Shown here: positions 12,130-23,587 of the stretch, one piece after another
How the letters are laid out: each line of letters opens with the position of its first letter
Position numbering within the stretch: the stretch's first letter is position 1
NCBI GenBank assembly: GCA_019009955.1
Contig: CM032230.1
Location: 30,982,501 to 31,046,500 of the forward strand
Origin: Riptortus pedestris
Taxonomy: Eukaryota; Arthropoda; Insecta; Hemiptera; Alydidae
Length of the DNA: 64,000 nt
Direction: 5' to 3'
Position numbers and translations under genes: made by a program
Notes under the pieces: generated by a model
Seen by the model: the letters and a program-made list of their open reading frames with translations, nothing else
Database searches by the model: none
What the model was told of the DNA's origin: nothing

Positions 12130-12720
12130 ACTTGAACTTCATTATACTTTAATATTCAGCTGCGGGTCGGAAAATATAACTTGAAACGAGGTCTTTTTTT
12201 CCTCCAGTTTTTCCAGCAAAAAAGATTGGCAAATAGCGTATTTTGTAGTAAATAACGGTAACGGGAATAACCGGACGGTGAAACGGGCGCCTAAAGGAAA
12301 ATCACATTTCCCTGCCATGAGAAGAGTGGCCCGTGAAGAAATGTGGCAAAATCGCGCTCGCTGGGACTCCATCAAATCTCAAGAATCATACCAAATGGAA
12401 GATGGACAACAGAAAAACCCAGACAACCAGTTCGTCCCACTTGTCAACAAAAGAATGGAGCGGGCCACAACCACGGGTACGTTTCCAGACATCTGGGACA
12501 CCTCAGATAAATCCTCGGGGCAATGCGATTTTAATAAAACGCCAAAAACTAACATACTTTCAAAGAGGAAGGAAGATCCTAAATGCAAGTGCGGAGAAAT
12601 CGAATCGAAGATGCACGCGCCAATATGAACTACTGGACTGCACTTATTTATGCAAGAGAGAGACTTAGAATTAGAAGCAGGAATTTTCTCCCTTTCTTGA
12701 ATGGAATGGGGCTTACTTCT
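12130..12720 (+). other. GC-richer unique island with overlapping 111-116-codon open frames
   Basis: Frames at 12278-12628 and 12333-12668 overlap in different registers. The first is rich in Lys, Arg, Asp and Ser and ends with a C-K-C-G cluster; neither matches a family I know. Two long overlapping frames argue for composition rather than coding, but the stretch is not part of any repeat family here. It could hold an exon of an unrecognised gene. Confidence 0.2.
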
Positions 12721-13321
12721 CCTCCTACCAGCATTAAAAAGAAATTTTTGCTGAAAACAAATAGGACATTTTTTTATATATTATTTTTTTAATTATTTAT
12801 ATTTATTATAGCGTTTAAGAAATTTATACTTTACCTACTAGTTTATTATATAAAAAAAAAAAATTAAATTAATAAATTAAGAAATAAATAATAATATGTA
12901 CATAAATAACAAAATAGTTTTAAAATTAATTAGTGTAAAGTAATAAATTAGAATATATTATAGTTTAGAAATATTTATTACAGAGACATATTATTTAATT
13001 TAGACACTATTAAAATAGTTAGAATTAAGGACTTAGAATTAGTTTTAAAAGTTATCTTGGAATTTCCGCGGCTCAACATGAAGGCAAGCAAAACAAGAGC
13101 GGCCCATTTTCTCCCAATTGCGGGGCGCAGGGATGGGCGGGGCCGCCCCGAGGGGCCCTAAAAATTTAACTGAAAAGTAGGCTAATAAGAGAACACCAAC
13201 TTTAAATTTATTAATGCACAAATCTCATCCCCTCGCTGCTTAGAAAGCGGCACCAAGGAAAGAGATTACCCACGCACAGATCCTAATTAAAAATCAAATC
13301 CGGAAATAATCAAAATTCAAA
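12721..13321. other. AT-rich spacer with a short GC-rich patch
   Basis: 12770-13060 is very AT-rich. A short patch at about 13070-13160 contains GGGCGGGGCCGCCCCGAGGG. No open frame goes with it. Confidence 0.4.
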
Positions 13322-13614
13322 AACGAAGAGAGTGAGGAGGAGGAGAGTACCAGAGAGATGGAGAGAGGAGAGATATAGAGAGGAGAGGAGAGACGAGAGA
13401 GGAGAGCAGAGGAGAGGGGGAGAGAGAAAAAAAGATGGTGAGAGTGGCGACGAGAGAAGAGAAAGGAGGAGAGAGAGGTAAGAGTGGAGAGAAGAGGAGG
13501 CGGAGAGAGAGAGAGAGAGAGGATGAGCAGAGAGAGAGAGAGAGGAGAGAGAGAGAGGAGAGTGAGTGGAGAGATGAGCAGAGAGAGAGAGAGAGAGGGA
13601 GAGAGAGGAGACGA

Positions 13615-13652
<38 letters not shown>

Positions 13653-13838
13653 GAGCTGAGATAAACGAGATAGAGAGACGTGACAGGAAAGAGAGGAGGA
13701 GAGGCAGAGAGAGAGAGGTGGACGAGAAGAGGGGAGAGAGAGATTGAGGAGAGAGAGGACGAGGAGGAGAGATTGATAGATAGAGAGAGAGAGAGAGAGA
13801 GAGATGTGAGAGAGGGTAGAGGGGAGAGAGAAGAGAGC

Positions 13839-13871
<33 letters not shown>

Positions 13872-13878
13872 AGAGAAA

Positions 13879-13920
<42 letters not shown>
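13322..13920. repeat. Polypurine (GA-rich) tract, about 600 bp
   Basis: Nearly pure A/G on the + strand. The Ser-Leu frames on the minus strand and Arg-Glu frames on the plus strand are low-complexity artefacts. Confidence 0.92.
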
Positions 13921-15184
13921 GTAAGGTTGTGGTAGTATTTTGAGGCATGCGGTCAATGGCAGTGAATATGATTGTGATCACAGCATGTATTTTAGTATTA
14001 AAGTAAAACTTTACTTGGAGATATAACATAATGGAAACACACACAAAGGAGAAAGAAAAATAAACTATAATGCTCATATGCTTATAATATTGTATTACAC
14101 CTGATCAGAGACCAAACAGACCCAATAGCATTTAATTTGTATTAGACGGAGTGAAGTTTAGTTGTTCAATGGAAATTAATTATTCATGCAGGAGTATGAG
14201 TCATTTTATTTTCTATTCAAGCTTTTATACAATAATTTAATTAAACAGAAGTGTAACAAATTAATATAGTCACATTTACCTCTACCATGGCAGTATACCT
14301 CATATTCAATGCTCAGTACTCCGAAATTCCATATAATGTACATTTGAGTTTTCCTTGTTATTATATTGTGGTTTTCTGGCAAGGCAAGAATATTGAACAT
14401 TATTTAATCATGATTCGTTCAATGAACTCTGCTGAAATTAATCAGTCCCGAGGTTAATTTAAACTTTAGCTTTGAACGTTAAATATCGTATTATATTTTT
14501 GTTCCACTTTTTTTTACAGAACCTAAAGTATTTGAATTGTTTCATTTGAATGGGTTGGTCAAAAAATCAATAAAAGAAATAAAATATATATGGGGGATTC
14601 ATATTTAAAATATATATTAAAAACATAAGAGAAAGCTCCATCACTGATAATTGAACTGCATAAAATTCCCAGAAGCTGTAATAAATTGAAACCGACATGT
14701 TACAAATTCCAATATTCTCCTACTTCACTGTTCATGACATATATTAAATTTAAATTTCAAAAATAGTTAAAAAATATCATATATCATTGTTTAATGCACA
14801 GTGGAGGATTGCAAAGATAAAATATTAAAAAAAAAAGAAAAACCATCACACACACACAGCTGAGCTGAATGACGTACAGATTATGTTATATCACTCTATT
14901 CTTTTATTCTCTCTTTGTTAGAACCTATTCTCTCTCTAAGTTAACAAGACCTTACAATTAAGCTGGACACAAGAATTTTAATCGTGCTATAGGCTATCAT
15001 GAAAATCGCAAAAGTAGGAGTCAGAGTTTATGTTTCGAAAGCATTCTAATATTTCAGTTTAAAGAAATGAACACATCAATTGTTGAACACTACTCTATCA
15101 ACAAAATTGTAAATATAATATGTTAACGGAGATACATTGAAATTTATATATTATACCAATTTTAAACCTAATTCCATAATAAAA
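13921..15184. other. AT-rich unique sequence
   Basis: A T run plus ACAG near 14507-14519 resembles a splice acceptor, but the sequence after it does not continue the Ig reading frame. No gene or repeat family recognised. Confidence 0.4.
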
Positions 15185-15791
15185 AAAGTTCGTCACGCGC
15201 AGGGGCTGCATGAACTAAGCAGATTTCTCACCTGGAGTTTTACAATAGAGAAATCTGCCTAATGATAAGAGCAGTAGTAACGAGTCGCTTAACCAATTTC
15301 ACTAGAGCCAAACAGTTAGGAAACGGTCGAACTAGCTTTCGGCGGAAAGTCCCGAATAGAACCGACTTCAGCCGAACTCAACTCTTATCAGGCGCCCTCT
15401 TAATAAAAATGCAAATGATCTCGGTTAATATTGAAGATAGAGAATAAATGAATATATCATTATTTAAGTACATTTAATTTTCCATAAGATTAGTTCTATA
15501 CAATTTTTCGATCCGACGCATAATAATGGAGATATGTAGAATTATCGAAAATTCCCCCCTCTAAACCCACACCCTCCAACTGGTTCTTTTTCAGCAATTA
15601 ACGAACTTGATCTTTCTCTTTACATAAAACGATTAAATATCGAGTTTGGTAACGATTAAACAAGAATTGTGACCGCTAGAGCGTTAATATAATATATATA
15701 TAGTAGTATCATATATATTACGTATATATATAATATCAAAATGATATATGAATATATATATATATATGTATGGTATGTAAGTAAATTATAT
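15185..15791 (-). mobile_element. HINE copy, first unit of a tandem pair
   Basis: Starts with the 3' terminus (AAAGTTCGTCACGCGCAGGG, mutated) and ends in a TA-rich microsatellite (15690-15791) without the 5' palindrome. Its 15240-15690 part is repeated nearly unchanged 583 bp downstream. Confidence 0.8.
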
Positions 15792-17057
15792 ATAACTAAG
15801 CAGATTTCATCACCCGGAGTTTTACAATAGAACATCTATGCCTTATTATAAGAGCAGTAGTAACGAGTCGCTAAACCAATTTCACTAGAGCCAAACAGTT
15901 AGGAAACGGTCGAACTAGCTTTCGGCGGAAAGTCCCGAATAGAACCGACTCAGCAGAACTCAAACATCTTAACAGGCGCACTCTTTCTAAAAATGGCAAA
16001 TGATCTCGTTAATATTGAAGATAGATAATAAATGAGATATATCTTATTAAGTACATTTAATTTTCTATAAGATTAGGTCTATACAATTTTTTCGATCCTA
16101 CGCATATTAACGGAGATATGTAGAATTATCATCGAAAATTCCCACCCTCTAAACCCCCCCCTCCACTGGTCGATTTCAGCCATTAACGAACAAGATCTTC
16201 GTCTTACAAAAACGATTAAATAACGAGTTTTGTAACGATTAAACCAAGAATTGCGGACCCGTCTAGAGAGCGTTAATATAATATATATAAATAAATATAT
16301 ATCTATATATATATATAGAGAGAGTAGAGAGAGAGAGAGTATATGTATGTTTATGTAGGATAATTATATATAATATTGAACGGACCTCAAGGGAAATCAG
16401 CTATTGACGTCGTACTCATGACGCGATTTTGTAAATTGTTCTTCAAATGTTCATCGATCCTACCCAGGAGATTACGAAAATAAGGTCCGGTCAAAACTGT
16501 ATATATATGTACAGTTATACATATATACCGCTCTAGCGTTACCGCTCTAGCGGTAGCAATTTGTGTCTTATCGTTTCCAAACTTGATATATAATCGTTTT
16601 ATACAAAAAGAAAGAACCAGTCGGAAATTCTTAATATCTCGGTTATTATGTGACGGATCGAAAAATTGTACAGAACTAATCTTATTGCAAATGCAAGGTT
16701 CTATAAATGTTGTTATTTACATTTTTTCATTATTAACCGAGATATGTGCATTTATTAGTTGTCAGCCTTCAGTAAACCCCCACACCGACTTATCTCATAT
16801 AAACAATAAGCAGTTATATTATGAATCACTTTATTTGAAGCCTAAATACCAAATAAATTTCTCATTGAACATTGACTTTTTGAGATAAATGCAAATACGT
16901 GACGCATGTGAGAAATCTGCTTAGTTAACGCAGCCCCTGCGTGACGGACTTTTTGTCATCATCTACTTGGTAGAAGTGATCAATAATTGAAGAAATGTTT
17001 TCATAATCACTCCATGAGAACCTCAATTGCTGATTTCTCTTAAGGAAAATCTGATAA
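15792..17057 (-). mobile_element. HINE copy, second tandem unit, split by a nested HINE
   Basis: Starts at AACTAAGCAGATTT (the terminal hairpin is missing) and runs to GAACGGACCTCA at about 16383. It resumes at GTCATCATCTACTTGGTAGA (16955) and ends with the 5' palindrome TTTCTCTTAAGGAAA at about 17034-17048. The gap is filled by the plus-strand copy 16384-16954. Confidence 0.8.
16384..16954 (+). mobile_element. HINE copy nested in another HINE
   Basis: Opens with AGGGAAATCAGC (the first half of the 5' palindrome is lost) and carries CTCATGACGCGATTTT, a short microsatellite and two CCGCTCTAGCG motifs. It ends with the clean 3' hairpin and GACGGACTTTTT at 16942-16954. The host sequence at the junction is the element's own T-rich CATTTTCGTCATC. 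Confidence 0.8.
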
Positions 17058-17084
17058 AAAAAAAATATATCTCGGAGCGGCATA

Positions 17085-17640
17085 TCTCACGCAAGGCTGA
17101 CATTTACCAAAGGGAGACTCCCCAAATATACCTTCTCCGGACTGATATAAATCCCAAATTGGGGCCATACAAGATTTAATAAGGCTAAGAAAGGTAGGGA
17201 GGATATTGTTGAACAGGGAAAGACGTGTCGCGCGAGAGGTAGAGGGATCTTTTTCATAAAACCGGCTGCACTTTGGCCGCCGCTCTTTCCAGCACCTGGG
17301 CCACGCATGTAATTAAAAACTTAGGACCACTTACCTCCAAGCAGAATTAATTTTACGCTGGGCCCGGGAAGGGGAACCCGGCACCATCTTGCCACCGAAT
17401 AATGAGCTGCTCTCCCTCACTGTATTTACTGGAGAAATTGAGCAACTTTCATCCCCAAGGAATCTCGGGGTCTTTCATTCTTGCTCCTAAAATAATAGAA
17501 AGTTTTTATGCTTCAAACCCTCACAATGCCTTCTTATGTGGAATTCCAAGGGACAGCTCTCACGGTTCTGCCTTCCACAAACTGTTTTATCTTGCCTATA
17601 CCTATATTATGAATAAAAGGTCACGAAAAAGAAATTAATA
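17085..17640. other. GC-richer unique island with splice-like signals
   Basis: Not part of any repeat family here. On the minus strand there is a strong acceptor-like TTTCTATTATTTTAG (about 17490) and a donor-like GGAG followed by GTAAGTGG (about 17330). Every frame between these two signals contains a stop. A shorter exon starting after TTTCTCCAG would stay open and contain SLFGGKMVPGSPSRAQRKI. I do not recognise it. Open frames at 17087-17308 (-) and 17402-17638 (+) are also unassigned. Confidence 0.25.
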
Positions 17641-17948
17641 AATTGGAATTTTAATAAGCGAAGGTTCTCAATTCCTTTCAGCAGTGTGCAACTAGTCAAC
17701 AACATAGTACATACCATTATCTTGATAATTAAACACTATGACATAGAAATGCCCAACGAAGTCAATTAACATGTCACAGTAAACAAATAAATAACAGTAA
17801 ATACATTTGATGTCAGATTAAATTATATAGAATTTTAGAAGTTTAAGTATTACTTGAAAACATTAATTAAAAAAAAAAAGGAAAGAAAAGAATTATTTTA
17901 TAGTATATAGTAGGTTCATATTATGTCGCTAGTTTATATATATTTTAT
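17641..17948. other. AT-rich spacer
   Basis: No gene or repeat recognised. Confidence 0.4.
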
Positions 17949-18272
17949 TTTTAGCAGATTTCCCTTAAGGGCGGGATTTTCGAAAATTTGAAATATCTCC
18001 GTTACTATACGTCGGATCAAAAAAGTGTACAGAAACAATCTTACTGAAAATTACATTTACTATAAATATTGTTCTATACATTTATTCTCTATCTTGAATA
18101 TTAACCGAGATATATACATTTTTCTTAAATGTAGGCCGATAACTGAGGAGAGTTTCCCACCAAAAGCTAGTTCGGCCGTAACTGTTCGGCTCTCGTATGG
18201 AGATTTCTCTATTGTATAACTTCACGTGGGAAATCTGCTTAGTTTAGGCAGCCCCTGCGTGACGGACTTTTT
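17949..18272 (+). mobile_element. HINE copy with internal deletion
   Basis: Both termini are present: TTAGCAGATTTCCCTTAAGG at the start, and GCAGCCCCTGCGTGACGGAC plus T run at the end. The middle, from the 5' palindrome to the GATTTTCGAAAATTTG block, is deleted, removing the microsatellite. At about 320 bp it is a minimal derivative. Confidence 0.85.
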
Positions 18273-18291
18273 TTTTTTATTTTTGTATATT

Positions 18292-18376
18292 ATTAGTATG
18301 ATTACTAACACTAAATGGGACAGACTTAGGCTAAAATATATATATATTAGCCAATAAAGTCTATCTATCTATCTAG
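18292..18376 (+). repeat. Retroposon-like tail with TATC repeats, copy 1
   Basis: Contains TTAGCCAATAAAGTCTATCT and a short TCTA repeat. The same layout (AGCCAATAAA, then ATCTATCAATC) occurs inverted at 31318-31412. The class is inferred only from the simple-repeat tail. Confidence 0.45.
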
Positions 18377-19274
18377 GTTCTCAAAATTATTCCGTAACTG
18401 GTCACACAGAAAACTGATAGTCCCGCAATATTTCTGTGAGTTTTATGTTTACGAATTTTCCCCACTTTATAGTATTCCAATACTGATCATCATGATCTAA
18501 ATGCTAATCCCAGATGTTGTGATCATTGTCTTCTTTCCGAAGCTTCTCTCTCCATACACCCACCGAAATCCATAAGATGTCTGATCTCAAGAAAGTAGAA
18601 CTTTCTAGGCCTACCTCTATGCCCAATGAATCTTGAAATATATTTGTGACTGAATCCTAGTATCCCTATAAAGGAGGAGTATATTTTCTGTGTTCAACAC
18701 ACATTTATAAAAAAATTATTTATACTAAAATAATGCAAATAAAGTTACAATGAAACAAACTACAAACAACAGATAGGTAACACATAAAAAACACAACTCC
18801 TCATATCAAAAATTAGTGCTTTCTCGATTCTTCATAAACACTTTTACTAAATGTTTCTAATCCCTTTGGAATTGCTTTTTAAATAATGTATGAGCCACCG
18901 TTTTTTGTAGCTCCAAGTGTTGAAATAAATCCTTTTCTGTAATTATCAAAAATTTGGATATACTATGTGTATGTGTTTGCCTAGTGTAATTGTCAGAAGG
19001 GCAAATGCTTGCTCCAGTCCGTTTAATTTTGTGTAAGCAAGAATTTGTTGAGCCATGTCACGCTGTGTAAGAAAAAAATTATGTTCGGAAGGTCTTGAGT
19101 TTTGCGATTGACGCCAAGTATAAAATATTTCAGATGTTTTTCTTCAAAATCGATCCCCAAATTAATCGTTTCATTAGATTTTTACACTAAAATATGTTTC
19201 AGATGTAATTTTGAAATTTTATTTTATAAAATTAGAGCGTCCTCATCATTTGAAACTGGCTTAGCCCGAAATTC
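18377..19274. other. AT-rich unique sequence
   Basis: No gene or repeat recognised. Confidence 0.4.
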
Positions 19275-19789
19275 AGCAATTAATAATGAACCAAAATAAT
19301 TTTTATCTCAAACACTAAAATTTTTGTTGTCCAAGAATAAAAGAACTCAATGATAACAATATTTGGTATTTAACCATGGAATGAATTGGTTTATGACATA
19401 ACAGCTTTTTAATATGAGTAGGAGAGGGGGTTCGCTGAAGGTTTGAAAATAAAAAATGCTAATATCTCGGTTAATATTCAATATAGAGAATAAATGTATG
19501 TATAGTACAATATTTATAGTACTTTAATTTGCAATGCGGTTGTTTTTATACGCTTTTTCGGTAACTGAGAAATTTAGGAGTTTTGGAAAATCCACCCTCC
19601 CACCGGTCCGGTTTCAGCTATTAACAAACTTGATCTTTCTTTTTGATCGAAAATGAAGTCCGTTCAAAATTTTATATTTATATTTTTTATTGTTTGGAAC
19701 GGAGCTCATTTTCGTCATCTCCAAGGTAGGATCGCGTCATGAGTACGACCTCAATAGCGGATTTCCCTAATGAGAAATTTCCCAAAAGT
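19275..19789 (-). mobile_element. HINE copy, 3'-end truncated
   Basis: Matches the long subfamily from AATAATGAACCAAAATAATT through GAGTAGGAGAGGGGGTTCGC and CATTTTCGTCATCTCC to a degenerate 5' palindrome (ATTTCCCTAATGAGAAATTT). The TA tract is almost lost. Confidence 0.7.
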
Positions 19790-19867
19790 AGTAGTATTAT
19801 AATAAAATTTTCAATGTAAACTAAAGCCAATATTAGAATTATGCGAGAGAGGGATGAGAGCCCTTAC

Positions 19868-20056
19868 CTACTGGCAGGTTGCCAGGATACTCCAGGATAG
19901 CCGAGTAATTGTGGGCCAGTCTGGGATACTTCTGAAAGGCTGATCTTCTATTCAAGTCCGTCTCCCCATTTATGAGTATATCTAGCGCCATCAATAAGCT
20001 TTCTACGGCATTATTATAGAAGGCACACTGTGACAGAATCTCAATCGGGGTATTGC
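19868..20056 (-). CDS. Probable internal exon of an unidentified gene (ankyrin-like spacing)
   Basis: On the minus strand a polypyrimidine stretch and acceptor (CCTTCTTACGTTAG) precede position 20056, and a donor (GTAG followed by GTAAGG) follows 19868. The 189-nt exon is open throughout, adds exactly 63 codons and is phase 1 at both ends. It encodes GNTPIEILSQCAFYNNAVES, then LLMALDILINGETDLN, then RRSAFQKYPRLAHNY and SAILEYPGNLPV. The GNTPIEIL and LDILINGETDLN segments have the spacing of an ankyrin repeat (G-x-TPL helix, second helix, G-x-D-x-N turn) with some extra residues. That family call is inference and I cannot name the protein. It sits between HINE copies but is not part of one. 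The larger open frame (19839-20093) simply runs into both introns. Confidence 0.55.
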
Positions 20057-20237
20057 CTAACGTAAGAAGGAAAATAGGAATTAAGCTCTTCAATTCGAAA
20101 CCTAATTTGGTGGAAGCCTTGATTTAATGAAAATGCATACTAGGATGTATTTAAATTTCTACGGGAAGGAGCACTGGAATTCTATTAAATTGAACTCCCA
20201 TTGGAACTGAGATCAGTCCCACCTTATCTTTCTAGAC

Positions 20238-20830
20238 TTTTAGCAGGATCTAGATTTTACATGTGGTTGTACTCGTGAAGTGATTTTCAAAACATTTCAT
20301 TAAATGCTCATACTCAGGAAATGAAGAATATGAGGTCAGTTCAAAACTTTATATATATTTGTCTGGTAATGCTCTAGCGGCTGCATATTTTGGTTTGACA
20401 GTTACCAAACTTGATATTTAAACGTTTTATGTAACACTAAAGATAAAGTAGTACATTTCCAAACTCGATATTTATTCCTTCTTCGGAAATAGAAAGATCA
20501 AGTTCGTTAATGGCTGAGATCGGACAAGTGGGACAGTGGGGATTTCGAGAATTAAAAAATATCTCCGTTATTATGAATTCAGCCGAAACATTTTATAGAA
20601 ACAATCTTATGGTAATTTTACTTACTATAAACATTGTTATATGTAATTTTTCTTTATCTTAATTATTAAACTAGATATTTTAATTTTAAGCGTTCAGTAA
20701 ACTCCCACTTCTACTCATGTCAAATTAACAATAAGTTGTTAATCCATGAAACACTTCATGCTAAGCGCCAACACTAAATATTGTGTTTAATACAGCAATT
20801 AGAGATAAGTCCTTGCAAATACGCTGTATG
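20238..20830 (+). mobile_element. HINE copy, diverged, 3'-truncated
   Basis: Begins TTTTAGCAGGATCTAGATTT. It has ATGAGGTCAGTTCAAAACTT, a short TA tract, CTCTAGCGGCTGCA, GGTTTGACAGTTACCAAACT and the long-subfamily 3' block (CAATAAGTTGTTAATCC). It fades out near 20830 without a terminal hairpin. Confidence 0.65.
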
Positions 20831-20884
20831 AAGGACATCATCAACTAACATTTTACGTTCTTAACTCGAAAACGATTATTTAAT

Positions 20885-22033
20885 TTATACCAACATCGAT
20901 ATTTAATCGTTTCATGTAACAGTTTAGTTTATAATTGAGGAGGTCTATGTAAAAAGGGCGTTTAGGACAAGAATTTGTATTCGAGAATTCGTATAGCACG
21001 AGAATTTGTTTGATCAGTTTTATGGTTGTGATTAAGTACAACAAGGCACACTTCTTGTGGGATACATTATAGTGCTCCCACTCACTGTGTGCCAGCACAA
21101 AAACACAATAGCCTACTGTGGAACTATTCAGTAAAATGTAGCGAAATTTCTATTAATGTTCGTCTCAAATTTTTACTCAGCCTTTACCAAATTTCTGAGA
21201 AACGCCTTCGTGTCATTCAGGGAAAAATAATTTCACTGATAAAAGAGGATCCCAAACAGTAACGTTTCTTATACAGTACTATTTTATTAATAAACTAACT
21301 TCCTAAATATAGGTGTAAATGTTTTTTTTTTATTTTAGTTCTCATTCAATATTATCAGGTCTTACGTGCAAAGTCTATGCAATAAGGGCGTATGAAAACA
21401 TATCTGTGTGAAAACGGCTGATGAAAAACATGACTGCCAGCCATCTCCAGAAAAAATGGAGTATGTAAGGTAATATTTAAAAGGAGTTCATTTAATATTT
21501 TTAACGTATTTTTTTTTTATTTCTGCGTAAATTATATCACCAAAAATTGAACTTTATTTCATTACTGGAAGTTCAAGTTGCACAAGTTTCAGGTTAAACG
21601 TTATATACAAGTGAAATGTTCCACTCACAATATTTCATTACCAGGTTTTCAGTTATCAGCCCTTTTTACATAGACCTCCTCAATTGTTAATGGCTGAAAT
21701 CGGACTAGGATTAGGGGGGGGGGTTAGAAGTGGGGGAATTCGAAAGTAAAAAAAAAAACCTCCTTTATTATGAGAAGAATAGAATAATGCTATCAAACCA
21801 ATCTTAATTATCTATTCATACTGTATAACTGTTGTTCTATAGTGTTTCTTGTAACTCAAATAATTAGAGAGTTATTTTCTACTTTCTTATATTCAGCGCT
21901 GCTTAAACCTCCAATACTGCTTATCAAAATTGATTTGGAAACGCGGAGTATACGCAGAGATGGCATAACTAGTGTGGGACTGAAGATGAGAAATCTGCTA
22001 AGTTCACGCAGTCCCTGCATGACGGACGTTTTA
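20885..22033 (+). mobile_element. HINE 3' half, interrupted by a TIR-bounded insertion
   Basis: ACCAACATCGATATTTAATC (about 20890) is interrupted by the element 20933-21685. It resumes at GTTAATGGCTGAAATCGGAC and ends with AGAAATCTGCTAAGTTCACG, the mutated hairpin and GACGGACGTTTT near 22033. Confidence 0.65.
20933..21685. mobile_element. 753-bp insertion with perfect 27-bp terminal inverted repeats
   Basis: AATTGAGGAGGTCTATGTAA followed by AAAGGGC (20933-20959) is exactly inverted at 21659-21685. The interior has only a 72-codon frame (20880-21098, crossing the left end) and no transposase motif. I could not settle a target-site duplication. It may be a cut-and-paste MITE or a foldback rearrangement. 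Confidence 0.6.
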
Positions 22034-22336
22034 AATAAATAACCGGTAAGATTTCAATACTTCAGTTCCTATTGTGAAAATATCACGAAGAGAACCTAGT
22101 TGTCCTTTCCCTGTGGCATTTATGTCATATTTATAAAACTAAACGAATATAAAGCAGAGAAAGTTAAATAAATTAATTGCCGTCCTCATTTTGTTCATTG
22201 ACCATGAGGATTGGGTAAATGCGAGAATCGTTGAATTTATTTGGACCTCCACAATTGTTAAACCCCTCAGTTTGCAAGAGCACAAATTGCTCAGCACAAT
22301 GACACAATTCTACAGAACTAATATGCAAAGCGTATT
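22034..22336. other. Intron or intergenic sequence
   Basis: AT-rich. The 62-codon frame at 22173-22361 (-) is the exon's reading frame running on past its donor. Confidence 0.4.
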
Positions 22337-22393
22337 TACCTGTCAGAACTACTTGTAACAATGCATTAGATGTTATACAGCAGAGCCAATTGA
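22337..22393 (-). CDS. Possible short exon preceding the 19868-20056 exon
   Basis: On the minus strand, CTACTGTCAG (acceptor, weak pyrimidine tract) precedes about 57 nt. These encode GVNWLCCITSNALLQVVLT and end in one extra G before a GTAAATAC donor. That phase joins exactly to the GC start of the exon at 20056, restoring a glycine codon and giving the continuous reading ALLQVVLTGNTPIEIL. The intron between them would be about 2.3 kb and hold two HINE fragments and the TIR element. The acceptor is the weak point. I do not recognise the protein. Confidence 0.32.
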
Positions 22394-22623
22394 CCCCTGA
22401 CAGTAGCTTTCAAGTAGTATTGTATGGGTAGCATCATAGTTGAAGATGTATATTCACATTAATTAATATGCATCCCTTTGTGTCTCCAAGCAGTATGGAG
22501 TATATATCATACTTTCTGATACAAAGGAACGTTGTAGAGAGGCAGGAAGAAACGGGTGAGCGAACCTAATGTATTGGGTCACTCGGCCAAACAGGACACC
22601 TTATTGAGGCCGACTAACAATAA

Positions 22624-23587
22624 AAGTCCGTCACGCCGGGGCAGCGTAAACTAAGCAGATTTCCCACGGGATGGTTTACAACAGATACATCTACATATTG
22701 GTAACACGACCGTGAATGTTAAAGGAATAAATACAAACGGTAACAGGATATCATTTAGTCATATTAACAAGGTAGTAATATCTACAACGGAAAGCGCCTG
22801 AACTGTAAACAAAGAGAGCAGCCAACTTCGCAACGCCGAATAGATAGAATTATTCTAGACCGGAAAGATGAACAATTAATGAAATATATCTGAATATAAC
22901 ATATTAATTTTATTGAAAACTATTTACTATAGCAAGTGGAGTAATTAAAAATGAATCATAATAAGTTTTATCTCAATCACTCAGATTTTAGTAATAAAAG
23001 AACAAAAGAATGGGAGGGGGGGGCTCAGCAGAACGTATTTGTTTGTATCTCGTATAATAAAGGTTTGTTAAATAATACTTGGTATTTAACCTTGTAATGA
23101 AGTGCTGCATGATATAACAGCTTTTTATTAATATGATACTAGTAGGAGAGGGGGTTTACTGAAATCGGAAAACTATAAAATCCAAATATTTCGGTTAATA
23201 GTCATTATGCGGAAATAATGTATAGAACAATATTTATAGACCACTTAATTTGCAATAAGAGTGGTTCTATACCATTTTTCGATCCGACGCATAGTAATGG
23301 AAATATTTCGAAATTCCTTTTACCACTAAACGCCAACCCCCGCCCCGGTCCGATTTTAGCAGTTAACGAAGTTGAACTTTCTTTTATCATAGAACGACTA
23401 AATATCGAGTTCGGCAACGATTAAACAATAATAAAAGCGGTAACAGACAAATATATGTATACAGTTTTGAACGGACCTCTTTTTCGTCATCTAGATAGGA
23501 TTGATGGACATTTGAAGAAAAATTTCGAAAATCGCATCATGAGTACGACCTCAATAGCTGGTTTCCCTTAAGGGAAATCTGCTGAAA
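22624..23587 (-). mobile_element. HINE copy, full-length, long subfamily
   Basis: Both ends are clear: AAAAGTCCGTCACGCCGGGG at 22624 and TTTCCCTTAAGGGAAATCTG near 23587. It carries the long-subfamily 3' block, a G-run, CCCCCGCCCCGGTCCGATTT, and only a short TA tract (about 23450-23462). It is about 964 bp and among the best-preserved copies. Confidence 0.88.

Noticed and set aside
13294..14077. Open frames of 220-255 codons on the minus strand and shorter Arg-Glu frames on the plus strand
   Set aside because: Same artefact of a GA-rich tract.
14507..14580. Next exon of the Ig gene after a strong acceptor-like TTTTTTTACAG
   Set aside because: Joining it in the phase left by the exon at 963 gives an immediate stop and no Ig-like sequence follows.
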